Made by a program: the position numbers and the translations under genes | Assembly: GCF_031127875.1 (NCBI RefSeq) | Contig: NZ_JARXIA010000001.1 | Span: 806,001 to 870,000 of the forward strand | DNA from: Pelagicoccus sp. SDUM812005 | GTDB lineage: Bacteria; Verrucomicrobiota; Verrucomicrobiia; Opitutales; Opitutaceae | Direction: 5' to 3' | Length of the DNA stretch: 64,000 bases | Notes under the pieces: generated by a model | The model's input: only the letters and a program-made list of their open reading frames with translations | Databases searched by the model: none | What the model was told of the DNA's origin: nothing | Shown: positions 33,561 to 42,672 of the stretch, piece by piece | How positions within the stretch are numbered: position 1 is the first letter of the stretch | Layout of the letters: each line of letters starts with the position of its first letter

Positions 33561-34439
33561 CTAGCGGCTGCGGTAGGCTCGCGGGGAGAGGCCGACGCAT
33601 TTGCGGAAGTTTCTCGAGAAGTAGAGCGGGTCTTCGAAGCCGAGCTCGTAGGCAATGCTCTTGATGGTCCGGTCGGTATTGTTGAGCAGCTCGGCGGTGC
33701 GTTGGATACGTAGCTCGTTGAGGTAATTGATAGGGCTGGTGCCGGTGTGCTGGCGAAAGAGGTGGCTGAATTGGGTGACGGAGTAGCCGGCCTTCTTCGC
33801 GTAAGCGGCTAGTGCTTGAGGTTTGGATACGTCTTCGCGCATTTGGCTCATGGCGCTTTCGATGCGATTGGTGGAGCTGCGCCCCTCTGCGTCGAGCGGG
33901 TTATCGTGCAGGCTGATGAGAACCTTTATGAGGGCGAGGGAGAGCTGCAGGGTGGTATGCTCCGTGTATCCGCGTTCCACGGCGTTGAGGATGGCGTTGA
34001 AGTGGCGCTTTATGTTTTCCGCCGCGGCGCAGCCGAGGAGCGGATTCTGGGGATTGAAGTTGGTCCAGGCCAGGAGACCCTCAGCTCCGGCGCCCTCGAA
34101 CTTCAGCCAATACCGTTCGCCGTCTTCGTCGGAATTTGATCCGTATCGGTAGGGCGTGCTGGCTGGGATTAAGGCTGCTTGCTTTCCTTTAATGCGGTAG
34201 GTTTGCCCCGATATCTCGAGCTGGGCCTGTCCTTGGGGAACGAAGATCAGCAGGTGGTGGGGGTGGCTTCTTTCTTCGCTGGGAGCGGGGGATGCGTTCC
34301 GCAGCCGGTGTCCGATTTCCGTGACGATGAAATCCTGTGTGAAGGAGCGAGCCCGCGCGAGTTTAAGGACGCGGGTGGGGATGCGGTAGAGGCGTCGGCT
34401 CTGGGAGCGGTTGGCCTGGGTATCCGGAGGATTGTCCAT
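33561..34439 (-). CDS. AraC-family transcriptional regulator with cupin sensor
   Basis: The product has 292 residues. An N-terminal AraC-binding cupin-like domain (about 50-160: HHLLIFVPQGQAQLEISGQT, IPASTPYRYGS) is followed by two helix-turn-helix motifs of the HTH_18 type (about 195-290: LAAYAKKAGYSVTQFSHLFR and IKSIAYELGFEDPLYFSRNF). The gene diverges from a GH42 beta-galactosidase gene with only 74 bases between the starts, so it very probably controls that gene and perhaps the whole downstream glycosidase cluster, in response to a sugar. Confidence 0.92.
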   Translation of the reverse strand: MDNPPDTQANRSQSRRLYRIPTRVLKLARARSFTQDFIVTEIGHRLRNASPAPSEERSHPHHLLIFVPQGQAQLEISGQTYRIKGKQAALIPASTPYRYGSNSDEDGERYWLKFEGAGAEGLLAWTNFNPQNPLLGCAAAENIKRHFNAILNAVERGYTEHTTLQLSLALIKVLISLHDNPLDAEGRSSTNRIESAMSQMREDVSKPQALAAYAKKAGYSVTQFSHLFRQHTGTSPINYLNELRIQRTAELLNNTDRTIKSIAYELGFEDPLYFSRNFRKCVGLSPRAYRSR

Positions 34440-34513
34440 GTTTTACGCAAGGCTGTGTATTCACGCAATGGGGGCAAGCTGCTAGTGTGGAGGGCGAATC
34501 GGTTTTTTATCCT

Positions 34514-36460
34514 ATGAAGTTTGGAGTTCAGTATTATCCATCGCAGTGGCCGGAGAGCCAATGGGCGGCAGACGTGGCAAAGATGAAGCAAGCGGGCGTG
34601 AAGTACGTGCGCATGGGCGACTTGAGCTGGAGCGCCTTCGAGCCGAAGCCCGGTCAGCTCGACTTTTCGTGGATGGAGCGGGCGATCGCCTTGTTGGGAG
34701 ACGCGGGGATTCGCACCATCCTTTGCACCTGCTCCCGCACGCCGCCGCCGTGGTTGTATCGGCGGCGCCCTGAGATGCTGCCGGTCGACCCGCAGGGAGT
34801 GGTGCGGTATGCGGATGGTCGCTACGCGGTGGCGATGGCGCACCCTTCGTTCGTGGAGGAGGCACGCCGGATCGACGAGGCCATGATAAGCCATTTTGCC
34901 GGAAACGAAAATATCGTGGCTTGGCAGGTCGATAACGAGATCGGCTGCCATACGGATTGCTACTGCGATCATTGCATGTCGGAGTTTCACCGGTATCTAG
35001 AAAGGAAATACAAGACTCCTGAGGCGTTGAACGAGGCCTGGGGGGAGCACTTTTGGGCGTTTTCCATCGAGCGATTCGAGGACGTGCCGCGGCCGTTCGA
35101 AAATCCGCATATCAAGCTCGAGTACCGCAAGTTTCTCTCGTCGTTGAACGTGGAATTCGCCGCCTCGCGCCGGAAGCTGATGAAGGCGGCGGATCCGGAT
35201 AAGCCGGTCACAACCAACTTCCAGAACCTGTATTGGGCTCACACTGACTACCATGCGCTTTCCGACGAAATCGACGTGAACGGGATGAATCACTATCCGG
35301 CCCGTACGCCGGAGCTCGCTTTGGATTGCCTGCGAGGCGACAAGGGGGAGGTCTGGGTTCTGGAGCAGCAAACGCATTTGCCGGCCATCGATTCGCCGCC
35401 GGGGTGGATGCGCTTATGGGCGTGGATGGCGATTGCTCACGGAGCGAGCGCCTTGATTTTTTTCCGCTGGCGGCAGTGTCGCTACGGCTGCGAGCAGTTC
35501 GGCGACGGGTTGCTGCCGCACAGCGGCAGGGAGAGTCGCTTCTTCCGGGAGTTTGCCGCCATGGGAGCGGAGCTGGGCAACTTAGCCGGCTTGATCGAGC
35601 CTACGCGGCCGCGGGCGGAGGTGGCGATTACCTATGGCTACGACTCGCGGTGGGCAGTGGAAGCCAGCGTGTATCCAAAGTCTGTTGACCCAGTCGAAGA
35701 GGCGATCGGCCTTCACAAAGGTTTGTCTCAGGTGGTGACGGCCATTGACGCCTTGGATCCGCGGGCGGATTTGTCGGGCTATCGTCTGGTGGTCGCTCCG
35801 CGCTTGTGGCTGGTCGACGAAGCGATCGCCACGAACCTGCGTCGCTTCGTGGAGGCGGGAGGGACCTTGTGCTTGACGGCCGGTTCCGGGGTCGTGGACG
35901 AGTTCGGGAAGTGCTTTGAGGAGCCGAGGCCGGGGCGTTTGAGCGAGATTGCGGGAATGTGGTCGAGCGACTTCGTCGCTTCCGAAGATCTGGATTTGAG
36001 CCTAGAGTCCGATTGCGAACTCGATGGGCTGGGCGGTGGTGTATTGGCCGATGAAATACACGTGGAAGGCGCTGAGGTCGTGGCCAGGCACGGCAAGGGC
36101 TGGCGCAAGGGCATGCCGGCCCTTACGCGGCATCGTTTTGGCAAGGGTGCGCTGATCTATCTCGGTTTGCGACTGGACGACGAGGCGATGCTGCCGTTCG
36201 CGAAGTGGTTGACTGCGGAGGCCGGCGTAGAGCAGCGTTTCGAACGGCAGGAAGGGGTGACAGTTTACGAACGCGTCTGCGAGTCGTACCGCTTGCTGTT
36301 TTTGCTGAATTGGACGGATTACGCGAAGCGCTTTCCCTTGGACGCAGGTTGGCGAGATGCGCGTACCGATGAAGCGGTGGGAGAGTCCGTCGAAATAGCG
36401 GGCAACGACCTGCGATTGCTGAAGCGGGAAGCCTCCACTGAAGGGGAAGAGTACAGTTAG
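34514..36460 (+). CDS. GH42 beta-galactosidase
   Basis: The product has 648 residues from ATG 34514 (MKFGVQYYPSQWPESQW is the family's typical start; a frame from 34487 adds 9 unlikely residues). The TIM barrel (about 1-370) has acid/base Glu142 in AWQVDNEIGCH and the likely nucleophile Glu284 in VWVLEQQT. A Cys-rich metal-site-like segment (CHTDCYCDHC) follows the acid/base. A trimerisation domain (about 380-580) and a short beta domain complete the GH42 layout. There is no signal peptide, so it should hydrolyse imported beta-galactosides in the cytoplasm. Beta-galactosidases of this family often act on galactan or plant and algal oligosaccharides. Confidence 0.93.
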   Translation: MKFGVQYYPSQWPESQWAADVAKMKQAGVKYVRMGDLSWSAFEPKPGQLDFSWMERAIALLGDAGIRTILCTCSRTPPPWLYRRRPEMLPVDPQGVVRYADGRYAVAMAHPSFVEEARRIDEAMISHFAGNENIVAWQVDNEIGCHTDCYCDHCMSEFHRYLERKYKTPEALNEAWGEHFWAFSIERFEDVPRPFENPHIKLEYRKFLSSLNVEFAASRRKLMKAADPDKPVTTNFQNLYWAHTDYHALSDEIDVNGMNHYPARTPELALDCLRGDKGEVWVLEQQTHLPAIDSPPGWMRLWAWMAIAHGASALIFFRWRQCRYGCEQFGDGLLPHSGRESRFFREFAAMGAELGNLAGLIEPTRPRAEVAITYGYDSRWAVEASVYPKSVDPVEEAIGLHKGLSQVVTAIDALDPRADLSGYRLVVAPRLWLVDEAIATNLRRFVEAGGTLCLTAGSGVVDEFGKCFEEPRPGRLSEIAGMWSSDFVASEDLDLSLESDCELDGLGGGVLADEIHVEGAEVVARHGKGWRKGMPALTRHRFGKGALIYLGLRLDDEAMLPFAKWLTAEAGVEQRFERQEGVTVYERVCESYRLLFLLNWTDYAKRFPLDAGWRDARTDEAVGESVEIAGNDLRLLKREASTEGEEYS

Positions 36461-36651
36461 GAATGGAGGACGCTGTCCTATTGTTCTTTTTCACAACACT
36501 ATACGCATTGAGACAAAACTATCTCATAGAAACGTTTCCCGCCTTCGCTATGATTCTAGCTTCCGACACCTCACCCCTTACGCTTGGTCGCCGTTAGCCA
36601 AGGCGTGATTCAGCACGTCGGATTGAACCACGCTACCCCCCCCGAAACGCT

Positions 36652-38502
36652 ATGAAAGAAATGAAATCGATTTGCTTCCTGCTGTTATTGTTGAACCTTT
36701 GCGGCGCTCATGCGGCGTCGCCGCAGATTGACGGAGAGCTGCGAAAGTGGCACCGCGTGACGCTCACGTTCGACGGTCCGGAAAGTTCGGAAGATTCCGA
36801 AGAAAATCCATTTCTCAACTACAGGCTCTGGGTGACCTTTAGCCAAGAAGACAGGCAGGTGCGAGTGCCTGGCTATTACGCAGCTGACGGCGAGGCGGGG
36901 GAAAGCGGTGCGAGCGTCGGCAACAAGTGGCGGGCCCACTTCTCGCCGGACGCGGTGGGCGAGTGGACCTACAAGGCCTCGTTTCGCAAGGGCCGTGAGA
37001 TAGCGCTTTCCGACGATCCGGATGCGGGAGAAGCGCTTGCTTTCGATGGGAGCTCGGGGCGAATCGAGATTGAGGAAAGCGATAAGGACGGCCCCGACTT
37101 TCGCGGAAAGGGACGGCTCGACTACGTGGGAGACCGTTACCTGAGGTTTGCCGAGACTGGGGAGATTTTCCTGAAGGCCGGTCCCGACAGCCCGGAGAAT
37201 TTTTTGGCCTTTACGGATTTCGATGAGACCTACTCGCACAACAAGAACAAGCAGTTTTCCAAGGATTGGGCCCCGCATGTGCGGGATTGGAACGAAGGGG
37301 ATCCGACCTGGCGCGGTGGCAAGGGAAAGGGAATTATCGGGGCCGTGAACTACCTTTCGGACAAAGGGATGAATGTCATCTACTTCATCACGAAGAATAT
37401 CATCGGAGACGGCCAGGATGTTTGGCCCTACACGGATTACGACGAGCGCTTTCGCTTCGACTGCAGCAAGCTCGATCAGTGGGAGATCGTGTTCGAGCAC
37501 ATGACCCGCAAGGGAATTATGCTCAACGTGGTAACCCAGGAGCGGGAGAATGACCAGCTGCTCGATGGCGGCGAGCTCGGTCCGGAGCGCAAGCTGTACT
37601 ACCGGGAACTGATCGCGCGCTTCGCTCACCACCCGGCCCTTGTTTGGAATCTCGGTGAGGAAAATACGAATACAGTCGAGCAGGTTAAGGACTTTTGCGA
37701 TTACTTCGCGTCCCATGATCCCTATGGTCACCCGAAGGCCCTTCACACGGTGCCTTATGGTTGGGACGTGCTTTATCGGCCGATGTTGGGGCATCCTACC
37801 TTTGAGGTGCTCAGCGTGCAGACTCGCGACGATTACGACGTCGTTTATTCGCAGACGGTGAAATGGATCGAAAGGTCCCGGGCCGCAGGGAGAGAATGGC
37901 CTGTCTTTATCGACGAGGTTGGCATGGCTTGGCAGGGCGTCGAGCCCGATGCTCAGTCGCCGAACAACCAAGGCGTTCTGCGGCGGATCGCTCTCTATCC
38001 GAACCTCATGGGAGGCGGCTCGGGCGTGGAATGGTATTTTGGATACGAGCAACCGCATAACGATCTTACCTGCCAAGATTGGCGCACGCGGGATCGGTTT
38101 TGGGATATTGCCCGTTACTCCATCGAGGTGATGGGGAGCTTGCCGCTGAGGCGCATGTATCCAAATAATGAACTCATCGATGCTCCTGCTGCTCCTGCCT
38201 ATTGCTTGGCTGCGGAAGGCGAAATCTATGCGGTTTACTTCGAAAAGTGGCAACGGGCCACTATCGACCTGCGGGAGTATTATGGGTCCTACCGGGTAAA
38301 GTGGTTCAATCCGCGTACGGGCGAAGGTCCGTACACGGGATCGGAATGGAAGGAGCGCTACCCGAAGCGTCGCGTGCCCAGCCTCGACGAGATCCTAGTG
38401 GAGGAAGCTTACGTTTCAGACATCGGCTTGCCTCCCTTCGATCGGCATCAGGATTGGCTGGTCCTGATCGAACGCGTATCCCAAGGAAAGGTAGTCCGCT
38501 AA
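36652..38502 (+). CDS. Secreted DUF5060-containing TIM-barrel glycoside hydrolase
   Basis: The product has 616 residues. A signal peptide (SICFLLLLLNLCGAHAA) precedes a DUF5060-type beta-sandwich (about 25-125: WHRVTLTFDGPESSED, GNKWRAHFSPDAVGEWTY). A clan-A-like TIM barrel covers about 155-510. Likely catalytic acid/base is Glu336 or Glu337 in WNLGEENTN, and the likely nucleophile Glu422 in VFIDEVGM. A C-terminal beta domain follows (IDLREYYGSYRVKWFNPRTG). ATG 36661 is an alternative start. DUF5060 barrel enzymes have been assigned to several glycosidase activities, so substrate is open. It is followed 41 bases later by a GH78 gene and probably shares its transcript. Confidence 0.88.
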   Translation: MKEMKSICFLLLLLNLCGAHAASPQIDGELRKWHRVTLTFDGPESSEDSEENPFLNYRLWVTFSQEDRQVRVPGYYAADGEAGESGASVGNKWRAHFSPDAVGEWTYKASFRKGREIALSDDPDAGEALAFDGSSGRIEIEESDKDGPDFRGKGRLDYVGDRYLRFAETGEIFLKAGPDSPENFLAFTDFDETYSHNKNKQFSKDWAPHVRDWNEGDPTWRGGKGKGIIGAVNYLSDKGMNVIYFITKNIIGDGQDVWPYTDYDERFRFDCSKLDQWEIVFEHMTRKGIMLNVVTQERENDQLLDGGELGPERKLYYRELIARFAHHPALVWNLGEENTNTVEQVKDFCDYFASHDPYGHPKALHTVPYGWDVLYRPMLGHPTFEVLSVQTRDDYDVVYSQTVKWIERSRAAGREWPVFIDEVGMAWQGVEPDAQSPNNQGVLRRIALYPNLMGGGSGVEWYFGYEQPHNDLTCQDWRTRDRFWDIARYSIEVMGSLPLRRMYPNNELIDAPAAPAYCLAAEGEIYAVYFEKWQRATIDLREYYGSYRVKWFNPRTGEGPYTGSEWKERYPKRRVPSLDEILVEEAYVSDIGLPPFDRHQDWLVLIERVSQGKVVR

Positions 38503-38543
38503 GTCGTCCAAGTCTCCTTTTTGTTACCCTGACCTCGTCTAGT

Positions 38544-41192
38544 ATGCTGAAGAAACTATTGGCCCTTTCGCTTTTGATCGTTCCTCAACTGTTTGCAGCT
38601 CCTGCTGCAACCTCGCTGCGAGTCGGACCGTTGCTCGAGAATCCGATCGGCTATGGAGAGCGGGATCTGCAGTTTTCCTGGCAGCTGCCGGAAGGTCGGC
38701 AGATCGCCTGGGAAGTGCGCTGCTCGAGTTCTGCGGAGGATTTGCCGGGGAAGGCGGACCTATGGTCGAGCGGGCGTCGCGACTCCGATCAAAGCTTATT
38801 CGTCGACTACGAAGGGGCTGTTCTAGATTCCCGCGACCAGCTGTATTGGACGGTTCGATACTGGAACGAAGCGAACGAAGTTTCGCCATGGGCGCCCGTT
38901 TCCAAGGTGGAGCTCGGCTTGCTGCATGCTACGGATTGGGAAGGGCAATGGATCAGTCATAGAGACCATCCCGCAGGCGAGGCCTGGTACGCTCCCCATT
39001 TCCGCAAGGATTTCCAGGTGGGCAAATCGCTGAAGCAGGCTCGCTTGTATTTTGCGGCCGAGGGCATCGTGGATTTTTCGATCAATGGACAAGCGGTTTC
39101 GGATCACTACTTCGCTCCCGGTTGGCCGGACTACCGAAAGCGTCGCCTTGCCCGCGTGGTGGATGTCACTTCTTTGCTGGAGCGTGGGGAAAATGCGATC
39201 GGTGCCGTGTTGGCGGATGGTTGGTTCAGCGGTACCTTACTTTTTTCCAAGCGCGACAGAAATGGCGGCGTGCCGGCCCTGCTTTGCCAGTTGGAGCTGA
39301 GCTATGAAGACGGAAGTCGCTACGTATTGGCCAGCGATGGTAGTTGGAAAGTGGCGACGGGTCCGGTGGTGTCGGCTGACTTCTATGATGGGGAGCGCTA
39401 CGACGCGCGTCTGGAGCTTGGGGCGTGGGACGAAGCGGGCTACGACGCTAGCGGATGGGGCTGGCCTCAGGCCCGTGAGGTGGATCGCGAGCTTCCGATC
39501 AATTCCTATGCGGGGCCAGCGGTGAAGGTGGTCGAGCGCATCGCTCCGGTTTCCTGGAGCAGGAGCGCGACAGGCTCGATCGTTTACGACTTTGGCGTTA
39601 ATCTGGTAGGGGTTCCGCGTATCGCTTTGCCGTTGCGCGAGGGGCAGCAGATCGAGTTGAAGTTTGCGGAAGCCCTCGATCCGGATGGAAGTCCGCACTA
39701 CGAAAACCTGCGTTCTGCGGAAGCGACGGATCGTTACGTCGCGGCTTCTTCGGGGCTAGCTGAATGGTCGCCTCGGTTCAGCTTCCATGGCTACCGCTAC
39801 CTCGAGTTGATCGGCATGCCGGAGGAACTGGCTCCGCAAGCGGACTGGGTCGAGAGTCTGGTGCTTTCCAGCGAGGTCCCGTCCACGGGCGAATTTAGCA
39901 GTTCGGTGGACGATTGGAACCAGCTGCAACGGAACATTCGCCGCAGCCAGCTCGGGAACTTTCTCGAAGTGCCGACCGACTGTCCGCAGCGCAACGAGCG
40001 GCTCGGCTGGACGGGCGACATCCAGGTCTTCGGCCCAACCGCGAGCTTCAACTACCAATCGCTGGCTTTCTTGGAGAAGTGGTGCCGCGACTTGAGGGAC
40101 GGGCAGTATGCAAGCGGGAAGATTCCCGATGTGGCTCCGGACGTTATGGAGCGGGTTCGACCTACCGGTACGCCCGCTTGGGGCGATGCGATAGCCATCG
40201 TTCCTTGGGACATGTACCAGAAGTATGGTTACAAGAAGATCCTTCGCGACAATTACCAATCCATGATCGCATGGGTGGCCTATTACGATTTGGAAACGGC
40301 GGCGAACGACGGGCTTTGGATCGACTACGGTTATTCGGATTGGCTGCAGCCGTTTCAGGAAAACACCGAGCGGCCGCTCCGAGGCGACACCAGTCGCTCC
40401 TTGCTGGGAACGGCCTACTATGCTCGCAGCGCCGCAATTCTCGCTTGGACCGCGGAGGCGCTGGGCGAGAGCCATGACGCCACGCTGTTCGCCAAAAGGG
40501 CGGAAGCGGTGCGGGATCGCTTTGCGGAGGCATTTTTCGAAGGCGGGATTTTGAAGCCCCGAGAGGATGGGCAGCCCACGCAGACGGCTTACCTTTTGGC
40601 CTTGGCGTTCGATCTTTTGCCCGAGGAGGATCGCCCCGTCGCCCTGGGCGAGCTGGAGCGGCTGATCGTCGAGGAGGCGGGAGGTCACCTGCGTACCGGA
40701 TTTGTGGGTACAGCTCTCATTTGTCGCACCTTGACCCGTTTCGGAAGGAGCGATCTCGCTTACGAGGTGGCGTTGAAAGAGGAATACCCTTCCTGGATCT
40801 ACTCGATTCGGCAGGGCGCGACTTCCATTTGGGAGCGCTGGAACAGCTATTCCCAGGAGGAGGGATTCAATGGGGCTAAAATGAATTCGCTCAACCACTA
40901 CGCCTACGGAGCAGTGGGGCAGTGGCTGTACGAGTCGGTGGCTGGCTTGTCGGAAGCGGCGCCGGGCTACCGCAAGCTGCGGGTGGCTCCGCAGGTGGGC
41001 GGAGGATTGTCGTCCGCGTCAGCAAAGTTGGATACGCCTTATGGGTTGGCGGAGAGCTCTTGGGAGGTTAAGGAGGGCCGCTTCTCCCTGCTGGTTCGGG
41101 TTCCGCCCAATACGAGCGCCTCGGTGGAGCTTCCGGACGGAGGCAGCCGAGAGGTCGGACCGGGCGAACATGCTTTTAGCTGCGAGCTCTAG
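38544..41192 (+). CDS. GH78 alpha-L-rhamnosidase
   Basis: The product has 882 residues from ATG 38544, which begins the signal peptide LKKLLALSLLIVPQLFAAPA; the longer frame from 38202 overlaps the upstream gene. The GH78 layout is complete: an N-terminal Fn3-like domain, the rhamnosidase N domain (about 135-320: LYFAAEGIVDFSINGQAV), a concanavalin-like domain (about 330-440), and the (alpha/alpha)6 barrel. The barrel has the TDCPQRNERLGWTGD signature (Asp479, Glu485, Asp492) and a C-terminal beta domain. It removes terminal alpha-L-rhamnose from glycans such as rhamnogalacturonan, ulvan-type or flavonoid glycosides in the periplasm. With GH42 and the DUF5060 enzyme it forms a second glycan cluster. 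Confidence 0.95.
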   Translation: MLKKLLALSLLIVPQLFAAPAATSLRVGPLLENPIGYGERDLQFSWQLPEGRQIAWEVRCSSSAEDLPGKADLWSSGRRDSDQSLFVDYEGAVLDSRDQLYWTVRYWNEANEVSPWAPVSKVELGLLHATDWEGQWISHRDHPAGEAWYAPHFRKDFQVGKSLKQARLYFAAEGIVDFSINGQAVSDHYFAPGWPDYRKRRLARVVDVTSLLERGENAIGAVLADGWFSGTLLFSKRDRNGGVPALLCQLELSYEDGSRYVLASDGSWKVATGPVVSADFYDGERYDARLELGAWDEAGYDASGWGWPQAREVDRELPINSYAGPAVKVVERIAPVSWSRSATGSIVYDFGVNLVGVPRIALPLREGQQIELKFAEALDPDGSPHYENLRSAEATDRYVAASSGLAEWSPRFSFHGYRYLELIGMPEELAPQADWVESLVLSSEVPSTGEFSSSVDDWNQLQRNIRRSQLGNFLEVPTDCPQRNERLGWTGDIQVFGPTASFNYQSLAFLEKWCRDLRDGQYASGKIPDVAPDVMERVRPTGTPAWGDAIAIVPWDMYQKYGYKKILRDNYQSMIAWVAYYDLETAANDGLWIDYGYSDWLQPFQENTERPLRGDTSRSLLGTAYYARSAAILAWTAEALGESHDATLFAKRAEAVRDRFAEAFFEGGILKPREDGQPTQTAYLLALAFDLLPEEDRPVALGELERLIVEEAGGHLRTGFVGTALICRTLTRFGRSDLAYEVALKEEYPSWIYSIRQGATSIWERWNSYSQEEGFNGAKMNSLNHYAYGAVGQWLYESVAGLSEAAPGYRKLRVAPQVGGGLSSASAKLDTPYGLAESSWEVKEGRFSLLVRVPPNTSASVELPDGGSREVGPGEHAFSCEL

Positions 41193-41255
41193 CGTTCCGC
41201 TTTTTTGGCGAGGGAACGCATGGGTTGCGTCTCTCGCCGAGGGCTAAGCTGGGCC

Positions 41256-42557
41256 TTAGTCGACGATGGCTTGGTAGACGAGGGCGCGGAGTTTCGCATG
41301 GTCGTCGAGTCCGCCCGCGGGGCGTACTTGGGTGAAGTAAACGACTAGCAAGTCTTCCGCAGGGTCGACCCAGTAGGTCGAGTGGTAGGCGCCGCCCCAG
41401 CTGAATTCGCCGACGGATCCGGGCTCGCCGAATCGGCCTAGGTCTTCCACGACGCGAAAGCCAAGGCCGAAGCCGGCCCCATCCTTCCAAGGGAATTTGA
41501 CGCCTTCCGCGAGGTGGTTGCAGGTCATCAGTTCGACGGATTTGCGGGAGAGGATGCGTACTCCGTTGTATTCGCCGCCGTCGAGCAGCATTTGCAGGAA
41601 GATGGCGTAGTCGTCGGCGGTGGAGAGAAGTCCGGCGCCGCCGGAGAAGCTTTGGCGCGGACCGTCGAGGTATTGGCCTTGTCCCGACATGCCGCCCGCG
41701 TCCGGCGCTCGCTCAAGGCCGCGGTCCTGCTTGTAGGAATAGACGACGGAGAGGCGGTCCGCCTTTTGCTGGGGCAGGTAGAAGTGGGTGTCGTTCATCT
41801 CGAGGGGATCGAGGATCTTCTCGCGAAGGAAGACGTCGAGCGACTTCCCGGACGCGACTTCGAGCACGGCGCCGAGGATGTCGGTATTGTATCCATACAC
41901 GTAGCGCTCGCCGGGGTGGGCCGCGAAAGGGAGCTCGGCCATGCGGCGGACGGTTTCGCGGATGGGCTCCTCCCGGTCTGCGAAGTACCAGCCGCCGATG
42001 CCGGAGGCTTCCCAGGCGGGGCCTTTTCCGTTGTAGCCGATTCCGGAGGTGTGGGTCAGCAGGTCGCGAATGGTGATGGGCCGCTTGGCGGGCACGATGA
42101 CGGTTTCGCCGGATTCGTTGGTTTCCGCTACGGTGGTTTTGGCGAATTCGGGTAGGTATTTGGAGACGGGATCGTTGATGAGGAGCTTGCCTTCCTCCTG
42201 CAGGATCATGGCGCCGACGCTGACGATGGCCTTGGTTTGGGAGGCGATGCGGAAGATCGTGTCGCGTTTCATGGGAGCGTCGGCCTCCTGGTCACGCTCG
42301 CCGTAGATGCCGAGGTGGGCCCGTTTGCCGTGTCGCGCTACCAGCACTACGGCTCCGGGCAGCTGGCCGGACTCGACCATTTCGCTGAAAGTGTTGTCGA
42401 GGCGCTCGAGCCGCTCGCTGGAAATTCCGAGGGACTGGGGCGGCGCTGGCTTGAGAGGCTTGGCCTCGAGCAGGCAGCTGGCGGCGAGCAGGTGTAGGGC
42501 GGCGAAGGCCGCGAGGCAGGTGCGAGGGAAGCGCGAGCGCGTTTTGTTATGTGGCAT
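41256..42557 (-). CDS. Secreted serine hydrolase, beta-lactamase class C fold
   Basis: The product has 433 residues. A signal peptide (TCLAAFAALHLLAASCLLEA) is followed by a beta-lactamase/DD-peptidase fold with SxxK in FRIASQTKAIVS (Ser-Gln-Thr-Lys), the YxN element in YVYGYNTDI, and a C-terminal GAYHSTYWVDP region in place of KTG. Family members include esterases, D-aminopeptidases and cell-wall enzymes. Antibiotic resistance cannot be inferred. It is convergent with the GH78 gene (64 bases between stops). The Cys at the end of the signal region (AASC) could be a lipobox, but the surrounding residues fit poorly. Confidence 0.88.
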   Translation of the reverse strand: MPHNKTRSRFPRTCLAAFAALHLLAASCLLEAKPLKPAPPQSLGISSERLERLDNTFSEMVESGQLPGAVVLVARHGKRAHLGIYGERDQEADAPMKRDTIFRIASQTKAIVSVGAMILQEEGKLLINDPVSKYLPEFAKTTVAETNESGETVIVPAKRPITIRDLLTHTSGIGYNGKGPAWEASGIGGWYFADREEPIRETVRRMAELPFAAHPGERYVYGYNTDILGAVLEVASGKSLDVFLREKILDPLEMNDTHFYLPQQKADRLSVVYSYKQDRGLERAPDAGGMSGQGQYLDGPRQSFSGGAGLLSTADDYAIFLQMLLDGGEYNGVRILSRKSVELMTCNHLAEGVKFPWKDGAGFGLGFRVVEDLGRFGEPGSVGEFSWGGAYHSTYWVDPAEDLLVVYFTQVRPAGGLDDHAKLRALVYQAIVD

Positions 42558-42672
42558 GTTTTCGGGGTGGGTTTAAAGGGATGGTGAGTTTTGCGGTCCG
42601 CGAGGATTTCTCAACGCTTTTGGCGGTTGGAGTTGAGTGGTAGCCTAGCGGGCGGCTGGGTGGGCTTGGGCC

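Noticed and set aside
33407..33713. Overlapping short plus-strand frames after tsf
   Set aside because: They run through the tsf terminator and the 3' end of the AraC gene and have no start signal.
36685..38253. 522-codon minus-strand frame inside the DUF5060 gene
   Set aside because: The plus-strand product has signal peptide, domains and catalytic residues; the antisense product has none.
41256..42557. Reading the beta-lactamase-fold gene as antibiotic resistance
   Set aside because: The KTG motif is not conserved and the family is dominated by esterases and peptidases.
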